DNA of 12,336 nt from Chloroflexota bacterium (GTDB taxonomy: Bacteria; Chloroflexota; Anaerolineae; Anaerolineales; Anaerolineaceae): contig JAEXTI010000039.1 of the NCBI GenBank assembly GCA_023406965.1, forward strand, positions 1-12,336, written 5' to 3'. Below, in pieces: positions 5,077-12,336 of this stretch. A program made the translations under genes and the position numbers. The notes under the pieces are model-generated. The model worked only from the letters and a program-made list of their open reading frames with translations. It made no database searches and had not been told where the DNA came from. Position 1 is the stretch's first letter; every line of letters begins with the position of its first letter.

Positions 5077-5976
5077 ATGGGTAAAGCCCGACTCTTGATC
5101 GTAGAAGATGACAATGATATTTCAAATATGCTGCGGATTTACTTCTCCAGCCAGGGTTATGACGTCGAAACGGCCCTGCGCGGCGGTGACGCCCTGGAGA
5201 AAACCCGCCAGAGCATGCCGCACTTGATCGTTTTGGATATCATGCTGCCAGATATCAACGGCTATGAAGTATGCCGGCAGCTCCGAACGACCACTCGAAC
5301 CAGTCACATTCCAGTGATCTTCCTGACGCAAAAGGATGAGCGCAGCGACCGGCTGCAAGGCCTGGAATTGGGCGCGGATGACTACATCACCAAGCCGTTT
5401 GATATTGACGAACTCAAGCTGAGGGTGCAAAACGCCATTGCCCGCTCGGAGCGCGAGAGCCTGACCGACCCGCAAACCGGCCTACCTGCCGGGCGGATGA
5501 TCGAGGACCAACTGCGCCACTTGATTCGCCAGCCGCAAGGTTGGTCGTTCATGGATGTGCGCATCAATTCTTTTGAACCCTTCAAGAATTTGTACGGCTT
5601 CATCGCTGCCAATGATGTTCTGCGCTTCACGGCGATGCTGTTGGGCGAGGTGATCGACGAGTTGGGAACCAGCAACGACTTCCTGGGGCACGCCGGGGGC
5701 GACAATTTTGTGATCCTCACCACCCACGAACGCTCCGATGCTCTCAAGCAGCGCCTGAAAGCCCGTTTCAAAGAAGAAGTTCAGACTCACTACAACTTTA
5801 TGGATCGCCAGCAAGGTTTCATCCTCGCTCCGGATGAAACGGGGAAGGTGGAACAAACGCCTTTGATGACTCTGGCAGTGGGCAAAGTCTCACCCGCCAC
5901 CCATGTGTTCGCCGACATCCGTGAAATTACGGAACTGGCTGCAGATGAGCGCCGCCAGGATGCCGCGGCGGCCTAA
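5077..5976 (+). CDS. Response regulator: receiver domain plus degenerate GGDEF domain
   Basis: The product has 299 residues. Residues 4-120 are a complete receiver domain: the acidic pair Asp11/Asp12 (IVEDDND), phosphoacceptor Asp54 (IVLDIMLPDINGYE), Thr84 (FLTQK) and Lys106 (ITKPF). Residues 129-260 are GGDEF-like, opening with LTDPQTGLPAGRMIEDQL, but the signature is GGDNF (207-211) rather than GGDEF. The upstream metal- and nucleotide-binding stretch, normally DxDxFKxxND, reads RINSFEPFKN (162-171), so both Asp positions are lost. Cyclic-di-GMP synthesis is therefore unlikely; the domain may bind a nucleotide or act in dimerisation and partner binding. The tail is Ala-rich (AADERRQDAAAA). 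The intact receiver should accept phosphate, most simply from the giant histidine kinase encoded 30 bases downstream, which I take as its partner. The start is set by GGGAGG seven bases upstream. With no DNA-binding domain, its output is presumably through protein contact. Confidence 0.88.
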   Translation: MGKARLLIVEDDNDISNMLRIYFSSQGYDVETALRGGDALEKTRQSMPHLIVLDIMLPDINGYEVCRQLRTTTRTSHIPVIFLTQKDERSDRLQGLELGADDYITKPFDIDELKLRVQNAIARSERESLTDPQTGLPAGRMIEDQLRHLIRQPQGWSFMDVRINSFEPFKNLYGFIAANDVLRFTAMLLGEVIDELGTSNDFLGHAGGDNFVILTTHERSDALKQRLKARFKEEVQTHYNFMDRQQGFILAPDETGKVEQTPLMTLAVGKVSPATHVFADIREITELAADERRQDAAAA

Positions 5977-6006
5977 GACGCTTAAGGTTTACCTATTAAT
6001 GGTCCC

Positions 6007-9000
6007 ATGATTGGTAATGATGCGCTGGTATTGGGAATAGTCTTTGCAGTGGTCGGGTTGCTGTTCTTTGTGGCGGCCCGACTGTTACTGCGAACGATTC
6101 CCGGTATGCGGCCTCAGTCTGAATCGGACGTGCTGGCAGCCGAAACAGGCCTGAACGAAAACGCCGACGCAGTGTTGATTGTTCAATCAGGTGGCTGGGT
6201 TCGTTCGATCAATCAGCGCGCCCGCGAGGCGTTTGCCTTGCAAAGCGGCGAAATTCCGGACCTCGAGCGGTTGATCCGTCGTATCCGACCTGCCGAGGCT
6301 TTTATAGAGTTGTGTGCCAAAGAGGGCCAGGCTCGTTTTGTGCTGGACGGCCGCATGGCTGAAGGTACCTCGTACCGCCTTCAGCTTCCCGATACGCCTG
6401 CCGTTTTGGTTTCGCTGCGTTTTCCCGAGTTGGCTGCGGAATTGATTGATGCTGAATCGAGCCTGAGCGGGCAGGCGCTGAAAACCTTTACCGAGTTGAA
6501 CCAGGAAATGGCTGCCAGCCTGGATTTGGACGATGCCATTCGAGCGGTGCTGGATAATGTTGAAAAACTCATCCCGGCCGATTTCATGGAACTGACCATT
6601 TGGGACAATGAAACCCAGTCCATGGTTCCCTACCGCTTCACGGGATTGGCGGGCGGGGAGCGCAGCCTGGAGCAGGGTACAGACCGTTACCTGCCTTCGG
6701 ACGGCTACGCGGGTTACCTGTACCGTGAACGCCAGCCGCTGCTCATTCCTAACACGGAAGCTCGCACTGATTTGCGCCCAACGTCACGGACGATGGGCGT
6801 CCGTTCATTTATCGGCATCCCGCTTTTGGCAGGGGATGATTTTGTGGGCACGCTGGAGTTGGGCTCGCGCACCCCGGGCTCCTTCCGCGAGCAGGACCTG
6901 GCTATGGTACGGCTACTTTCGGGACAGGCGTCCATTGCCGTACACAATGCGCTGCTCTTCCGCGAGGAAAAACGCCGGGCTGCGGAATTGAGCGGGCTGG
7001 CCCAGGTGGCGCAGGCGTTCAGTTCGGTTCGCGACCCCAAGAGCCTGTATTCACGCCTGGTGGGAAGCATCGCTCCGCTCATCCAGGTGAAAATCGTTGG
7101 TTTCTTGATCTACAACGAAAGCCAGCGCGTTTTGGAAGGACAGGTTCCGTTTCACGGGCTGCCCGATCAGTTTGTGGAGCTGTATCGCACCCCCATTCTG
7201 CCGAATAGTGCCGCGGAACAAACCCTGCTGGATCAGGATGTGTTGATCACCGAGAACGCAGCCGACGACCCGCAGTGGGAGACTCTGGGCCTGGATTACC
7301 TGGCCCAGGCAGCCAGCCTGCGCGATACGGTGCTGGTGCCGTTGAATTCCGGCGGGCGGATGATGGGGTACTTGCAGGTCTCTAACCACCTGGAAGGTGA
7401 CACTTTCACCCAGTCGGAATTGCATTTATTGATGATCGTGGCCAACCAATCGGCTTCGATCATTGAGAATGCTTCTCTGGTGCAGCAGTCACGGCTGCGG
7501 GCTCAGCGCGCCGAAGCGCTGCGCCGGATTGTTAGCTTGGCTGGGTCGGTGGCCAGCCTGGACGAGGTGCTACAGTTTTCCACCAATGAACTGGTGCGTT
7601 TGCTGCACGTCGACGTGGCGGCGGTGTTCTTGATCGATCAGGCTCGCACGCAACTGGCGCTGCACAAGGGCTCGCTGTTCGGTGTTTCGACCGATTTACC
7701 CGACCGGGAAACCAGCCTGCTGGCCGACGACCCGCAGTTCCCCTTCACGGTGAGTGATTCTCAGCACACTCTGCGCCTGGAAAGCGCCAGCGAAGAGCAG
7801 GCGCGCCCGGTGGTGCCGTTCTACCAGAATTTGATCCAGAGGCTGGAGATCGAATCGATGGTAGTGGTGCCGCTGGTAGTGCGCAACGAGGGAGTGGGCG
7901 AGTTGTTGTTTGCCAGCCGGCAAGCGAACTTCTTCGACAATGCCGATGTGCAGATGATGGCAACCGCGGCGGGCCACCTGGCAGGCGTGGTGGAGCAGGA
8001 TTACCTGCGAACACAGACCGATGAGGGATTGCGCCGGCGAGTGGACCAGATGGTATCTATCGGTCGGATCAGTCGTGGTTTGACCAACACGCAAGACCCG
8101 CAGGTTCTGGCGAATCTGGTGTATGAAGAGGCTTTGCGCATCAGCGGCGCGCCTTGCGGCAAAGTGGTTTTGTTTGATATGACCCTGCCCAAAGACCACC
8201 CCCTGGAGGTCAAATATTCGGCGGGTGAAGGGTTGACCGGACCAGCAGAAGAAGTCGACCGGATGATGCTTGAAGTAGGTACGAGCCACCGGGTGCAAGA
8301 GTATAGCGGTGAAGCAAACCTGCCGCCCCATGAGGGCGTTGTGTGCAGCCTATTCACACCGATCATGTACCGCAGCAATCCGGCCGGTTTGATCGTTTTA
8401 CATGCGACCGAGGCGGGGTTGTTTGACGGGTTGGCCCAGGAGATTGTTCAGTCGCTGGCAGTGCAGGCGGCTGTGGCGCTTGGCAATGCTATTCAGTATG
8501 AGGAGCAGGCTGTACGCAGCGCACTGCTCAAACGCGAGCTGGACACGCTGACCGAGTTGATGCAAATCTCGCAAATGCTGCGCCCGTCACTGCCTCTCGA
8601 GCAGTCGCTTCTGGCGATCAGCTCGGCCATTCAGCAGGCGACGCCTTTCACGGTGAACGTGATCAGCGCCAACGACCCCGAAACCGGCATGTTGCGGCGG
8701 GTGTGCGCCACGGGGGTGCCGGCGGAAAATTGGGCCGAACTGCAAGCGCACGAGCAAAACTGGGAGTCCTTGCAATCGTTGATGGATCCGCAGTTCAAGG
8801 TGGGAAATGTGTACTTCATTCCTTCCGACAAACTGCCTGCTCTACCAGACGAGTTGTATTCGGTGACCCTGCCCTATAGCAGCCCGATCAGCGGGCGGGA
8901 TGCCTGGAACGAAAACGACTTCTTGCTCATGCCACTCTCGGACTCGGCGGGCAACCCCATCGGCATGATCAGTGTGGATTCGCCTTCCGATGGGCGTCGC

Positions 9001-12000
9001 CCCGACCGGCCGACCTTTGAAGCGTTGGAAATTTTTGGCATCCAAGCCGCGTTGATGATCGAAAATCATTTCCGCATTTCCCGGCTGGAAGGCCAGGTGG
9101 AGCGGCTGGAATTGGATTCGGTGCGGTTGCGGCAGACGGTGGAAGCCACTCGCGACAACCTGCCGGTGATGCTGCGCAAGGATTTGGATCAGACCGTGGC
9201 CTTGCAGAGCCTCAACCGCCGCGTTGAGCGGGTGAGGGCTTCGCTGGAAATTGGCGCGCTGGCCAGCGGGCAACCCGACACCGACAAAATTTTGCAGGTG
9301 CTGTGTAACGAACTGCTCAGCCGCTTTGCCATGCAGATGGCCTTCATTGCCGAGCAAACGCCCAACGGCCTGCGGCTGGTGGAAGTGATTGGCAATATTC
9401 CTGCCGGAGCAAACCCAGATGCGCTGTTTGGACAGCGCAACCCCTTGCGCCAGATGCTGCAAGAGCCCAAGAACCGCGAAGTGGACGTGTTGCTGGTGGC
9501 CAATCTGGAAAACCACCCCGATTGGCATAATAACCCGCTGTTGAACAGCCTGGAAGCGCGCAGCCTGATCGTCATGGTGATGGGCGTGGATAAGAACCTG
9601 CAGCGCGCGGTGATGTTGATTGGCCGCCGGACGCTGCCGGCCTTCTCGGCAGAGGACAAGCGCATCTTTGAGCAGTTGGGCCGCCAGGTGATGGTGGGCA
9701 TGCAGAACCTGGTGCTGTTGACCGAGACGCAGCAGCGCCTGACCGAGGTGAACCTGCTGTTGGAGTTCAGCTTGAAGCTGGGCACGCTCAAAGCAGAAAA
9801 TATTCTGGCCGTCCTGGTGGAAAGCGTGGTGGGCGTGCTGCCTACCGCTCAGGCCGGCTGGGTGGCAATGTGGGACGACAAACAGGCTTGCCTGATGCCC
9901 AAGTCTGCTATGGGATATACCGACAGCGCTTCGATGCTGAATATCACCTACGGGTTGCTCTCACCCACCGGCGACGTGATGGATGCGCGGCGTATTCTGC
10001 CGCTGCGGGTGTATCGCCTGGGCGAGCCGGTGCGGGCGGCGGAAGTGGACTTCACCACCCAGTATCACCTGACCACCGAGCAGTTGCTGAGCTATCGCAA
10101 GGCCACCAATGGACGCTTGCCCCTCTCGGCGATGGTGCTGCCTTTGCGGATGGGCGATGCGGTCTCGGGTGTGTTGATGCTGGAAAACTTTGATACGACC
10201 AACGCCTTCACCAGCGAAGATGAGGCTCTGGCTTATTCGTTTACCCAACAGGCCTCTCTGGCCCTGGATAATGCCCGCCTGTTCAACGCGTCGGAACGGC
10301 GCGCCAGCCAACTGCAAAGCCTGACGCGGGTTTCGAGCATTCTCACCTCCAGCCTGAAGACGGAAGAACTGGTCGTCTCGCTGCTGGACCTGCTGAAGCT
10401 GGTCATCCCCTTTGAGACGGCCACCTTGTGGCTGCGCCAGGGCAACAACCTGACCGTGGCAGCGACCAAGGGTTTTGAAGACGACACCAACCGCGAGGGG
10501 CTGACCGTGGACATGGAAGACAGCGCTATGTTCCGCGATATGGTCAAGGCCGGAGAGCCCATCTCGGTGCTGGATGTGCGCAATGACCGGCGCTTCCCGG
10601 CTTTGAGCGAACCAACCTATCTTTCCTGGCTGGGCTTGCCGCTGATCGCCAAAGGACAGATGATCGGTTTGATCGCGATGGAAAAACGCGAGGTCGATTT
10701 TTATACACACGAATACGTCAACGCCGCCACCACGTTTGCCAGCCAGGCGGCAGTGGCTTTGGAGAACGCACGCTTGTTCGAAGAGAGCTCGCGCCGCGCG
10801 ACCGAGTTGGACGAGCGATCGCAGCGCCTGGGCCTGCTCAACCGCCTGTCGGACGAACTGAGTTCATCCCTGGAGATCGATAAGATCTTAACGGTGACCT
10901 CGCAGCAAATTCTGGATGCCATGGAAGCGTCGGTGGTGGCCTGCGTGATGGTGGAGCCAGGTCCCAATTTTGTGATCGAAAAGGAAGTTCCGGAGACCGG
11001 CGGACATCTGCCTCTGGCGATTCTGGATGTGCCGATCTTCGAGCGGCTCTACCAGACGCAAGGTGGGTTCAGCACGGCGGATGTGGCACACGAACCGATG
11101 CTCACTTCGTTGCGCGATGAATACTTTGCCCCGCGCGGGGTGCAATCGGTGCTGGCGGTGCCGATGGCGACCGGCTCATTGCTGCATGGATGGCTGATGA
11201 TACAAAGCACGGACGACCGCCGCTTCTCCCCATCGGAGATAGAACTGGCCCAAACGGTGTGCAATCAGGCAGCCATTGCGGTGCAAAATGCGCGCTCCTT
11301 TGAAGAAACTCGCAACCTGACCGAGTTCCTGGAACGACGCGTGGAAGAGCGCACCGGGGAGTTGAAGACCGAGCACAGCAACATGCAGACGCTGCTGCGG
11401 GTCATCGGTGAGCTGTCGGCCAGCCTGGATATGGGGCTGGTGCTCAACCGGGCGCTGTCGGTGGTCAACGAATCGTTGGACGCGGAAGAGAGCATGGCGG
11501 TGATGTTGCAAGGCACGCAGCGGCCGTATCGTGCTGGAGTGAACCTGGCTTCGGACGCAGAAAAGAACGGGCGCACGTTTGGCCTCGAACGGGAAATTGC
11601 CAAGTGGGTTGCGCGGCACCGCAAAGCGGTGGTGTTGGATGACATCACCCAGGACGAACGCTGGGTGACAACGGGTGATCAAGCTCCGGCATACCGCAGC
11701 GTGCTGGCAGTGCCGCTGGTGATGGGTGAAGACGCCCTGGGCGGGTTGATCATGATGCACCGGGAGAAAGATCACTTCAAAACCGATCAAATCAACCTTG
11801 TCGAAGCCACTGCCCGGCAGATTGGCATTTCTTTGAATAATGCGGAATTGTTCAACCTGATCCGTGATCAGTCTGAACACCTGGGCAACATGCTGCGGGA
11901 ACAGCAGATCGAGGCCAGCCGCTCGATTGCCATCCTGGAAGCCGTGGCAGACGGGGTGGTGGTGACCGATGATCAAGGACGGATCAACCTGTTCAACAAG

Positions 12001-12336
12001 TCTGCCGAGACCATCCTGGAACTGCGTGGCAATGATTTGATCGGACAGCCGCTGGAATTGTTTGCCGGGCTGTTTGGCAAATCGGGCTCGGCCTGGATGC
12101 GCACCATTCGCAACTGGTCAGAAGCACCGGCTGAATATGACGGCGAGACATTTGCCGATGAATTTGAGCTGGATAATGGGCTGGTCATTGCCGTGCATCT
12201 TGCGCCGGTATTCTACCGTTCACAGTTCCTGGGTACGGTTTCTATTTTCCGCGACATCACGCATCAGGTGCAGGTGGACCGCTTGAAGTCCGAGTTTGTG
12301 GCTAACGTGAGCCATGAGTTGCGCACCCCGATGACG
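6007..12336 (+). CDS. Giant sensor histidine kinase with ten GAF domains (3' end outside window)
   Basis: The frame is open for 2110 codons without a stop and runs off the right edge. Residues 5-28 are one membrane helix followed by basic residues, so nearly the whole protein should be cytoplasmic. A PAS-like region follows (about 48-150; ADAVLIVQSGGWVRSINQ). Then come ten GAF domains at about 158-322, 326-494, 503-670, 676-834, 841-1028, 1070-1243, 1244-1430, 1431-1594, 1599-1768 and 1790-1955. Most open with a helix such as LSSSLEIDKIL and close with a helix such as AVALENARLFEES. A typical PAS domain (about 1974-2085; AVADGVVVTDDQGRINLFN) leads into HisKA, with phosphoacceptor His2103 in FVANVSHELRTPMT. 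The ATPase domain must lie beyond the window. A coiled-coil-like linker (about 1026-1068) divides GAF5 from GAF6. ATG 6007 has no good ribosome-binding site; TAAGGT at 5983-5988 is 18 bases away. It is 30 bases after the response regulator and probably co-transcribed. Bilin-type Cys motifs are not seen, so ligands are unknown. Confidence 0.93.
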   Translation, partial: MIGNDALVLGIVFAVVGLLFFVAARLLLRTIPGMRPQSESDVLAAETGLNENADAVLIVQSGGWVRSINQRAREAFALQSGEIPDLERLIRRIRPAEAFIELCAKEGQARFVLDGRMAEGTSYRLQLPDTPAVLVSLRFPELAAELIDAESSLSGQALKTFTELNQEMAASLDLDDAIRAVLDNVEKLIPADFMELTIWDNETQSMVPYRFTGLAGGERSLEQGTDRYLPSDGYAGYLYRERQPLLIPNTEARTDLRPTSRTMGVRSFIGIPLLAGDDFVGTLELGSRTPGSFREQDLAMVRLLSGQASIAVHNALLFREEKRRAAELSGLAQVAQAFSSVRDPKSLYSRLVGSIAPLIQVKIVGFLIYNESQRVLEGQVPFHGLPDQFVELYRTPILPNSAAEQTLLDQDVLITENAADDPQWETLGLDYLAQAASLRDTVLVPLNSGGRMMGYLQVSNHLEGDTFTQSELHLLMIVANQSASIIENASLVQQSRLRAQRAEALRRIVSLAGSVASLDEVLQFSTNELVRLLHVDVAAVFLIDQARTQLALHKGSLFGVSTDLPDRETSLLADDPQFPFTVSDSQHTLRLESASEEQARPVVPFYQNLIQRLEIESMVVVPLVVRNEGVGELLFASRQANFFDNADVQMMATAAGHLAGVVEQDYLRTQTDEGLRRRVDQMVSIGRISRGLTNTQDPQVLANLVYEEALRISGAPCGKVVLFDMTLPKDHPLEVKYSAGEGLTGPAEEVDRMMLEVGTSHRVQEYSGEANLPPHEGVVCSLFTPIMYRSNPAGLIVLHATEAGLFDGLAQEIVQSLAVQAAVALGNAIQYEEQAVRSALLKRELDTLTELMQISQMLRPSLPLEQSLLAISSAIQQATPFTVNVISANDPETGMLRRVCATGVPAENWAELQAHEQNWESLQSLMDPQFKVGNVYFIPSDKLPALPDELYSVTLPYSSPISGRDAWNENDFLLMPLSDSAGNPIGMISVDSPSDGRRPDRPTFEALEIFGIQAALMIENHFRISRLEGQVERLELDSVRLRQTVEATRDNLPVMLRKDLDQTVALQSLNRRVERVRASLEIGALASGQPDTDKILQVLCNELLSRFAMQMAFIAEQTPNGLRLVEVIGNIPAGANPDALFGQRNPLRQMLQEPKNREVDVLLVANLENHPDWHNNPLLNSLEARSLIVMVMGVDKNLQRAVMLIGRRTLPAFSAEDKRIFEQLGRQVMVGMQNLVLLTETQQRLTEVNLLLEFSLKLGTLKAENILAVLVESVVGVLPTAQAGWVAMWDDKQACLMPKSAMGYTDSASMLNITYGLLSPTGDVMDARRILPLRVYRLGEPVRAAEVDFTTQYHLTTEQLLSYRKATNGRLPLSAMVLPLRMGDAVSGVLMLENFDTTNAFTSEDEALAYSFTQQASLALDNARLFNASERRASQLQSLTRVSSILTSSLKTEELVVSLLDLLKLVIPFETATLWLRQGNNLTVAATKGFEDDTNREGLTVDMEDSAMFRDMVKAGEPISVLDVRNDRRFPALSEPTYLSWLGLPLIAKGQMIGLIAMEKREVDFYTHEYVNAATTFASQAAVALENARLFEESSRRATELDERSQRLGLLNRLSDELSSSLEIDKILTVTSQQILDAMEASVVACVMVEPGPNFVIEKEVPETGGHLPLAILDVPIFERLYQTQGGFSTADVAHEPMLTSLRDEYFAPRGVQSVLAVPMATGSLLHGWLMIQSTDDRRFSPSEIELAQTVCNQAAIAVQNARSFEETRNLTEFLERRVEERTGELKTEHSNMQTLLRVIGELSASLDMGLVLNRALSVVNESLDAEESMAVMLQGTQRPYRAGVNLASDAEKNGRTFGLEREIAKWVARHRKAVVLDDITQDERWVTTGDQAPAYRSVLAVPLVMGEDALGGLIMMHREKDHFKTDQINLVEATARQIGISLNNAELFNLIRDQSEHLGNMLREQQIEASRSIAILEAVADGVVVTDDQGRINLFNKSAETILELRGNDLIGQPLELFAGLFGKSGSAWMRTIRNWSEAPAEYDGETFADEFELDNGLVIAVHLAPVFYRSQFLGTVSIFRDITHQVQVDRLKSEFVANVSHELRTPMT

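Noticed and set aside
6478..11873. GAF domains as phytochrome-type bilin-binding photosensors
   Set aside because: No conserved chromophore Cys-His motif or PHY domain was seen. The units look like general GAF domains.
6381..12188. Many minus-strand open frames of 60-266 codons across the kinase gene
   Set aside because: They are antisense to one uninterrupted 2110-codon frame with clear GAF, PAS and HisKA motifs. Their translations are rich in His, Gln, Arg and Ser with no recognisable domains, and a GC-rich gene creates such shadows.

Overview
The window looks like chromosomal DNA of a GC-rich bacterium of the phylum Chloroflexota, most like the Anaerolineae. This rests on recognised family features, not on a database search. 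They are a membrane-anchored protein with a Thr/Pro-rich stalk, a DUF4388 protein beside a small MglA/COG2229-type GTPase, a V4R-domain protein, and a very large multi-GAF histidine kinase. I saw no rRNA, tRNA, CRISPR array, transposase or phage gene.

Layout. (1) Positions 1-315, minus strand: the N-terminal 105 codons of a secreted or membrane-anchored protein that runs off the left edge. Its promoter suggests a leaderless mRNA. (2) Positions 316-664: a divergent intergenic region with a REP-like palindrome (405-436) and a near-consensus sigma-70 promoter (600-628) facing right. (3) Positions 665-4810, plus strand: five tightly packed genes that read as one operon. They encode a DUF4388 protein with a possible C-terminal winged helix, a small Ras-like GTPase, an alpha/beta hydrolase with a Pro/Gln tail, a V4R-domain protein, and a left-handed beta-helix (hexapeptide repeat) protein. 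(4) Positions 4811-5076: an intergenic region with a weak possible terminator, a plausible promoter and a leader of about 110 nt. (5) Positions 5077-12336, plus strand: a two-component pair. A response regulator (REC plus a degenerate GGDEF domain) is followed 30 nt later by a giant sensor histidine kinase. The kinase has one N-terminal membrane helix, a PAS-like region, ten GAF domains in series, a second PAS domain and the start of the HisKA domain. The window ends seven codons after the phosphoacceptor His, so the ATPase domain lies outside.

How it may fit together. The right half is a signalling pair in which many ligand-sensing or dimerising modules feed one kinase, and the partner regulator carries a GGDEF fold that has probably lost cyclase activity. 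The left operon combines a switch GTPase, a DUF4388 protein (a domain family often found in bacterial signalling proteins), a putative small-molecule-binding V4R protein, a hydrolase and an acyltransferase-like beta-helix. I read it as a candidate GTPase-controlled signalling or envelope-modification module. That functional link is inference from gene order and spacing. Whether the two operons cooperate cannot be decided from the sequence.
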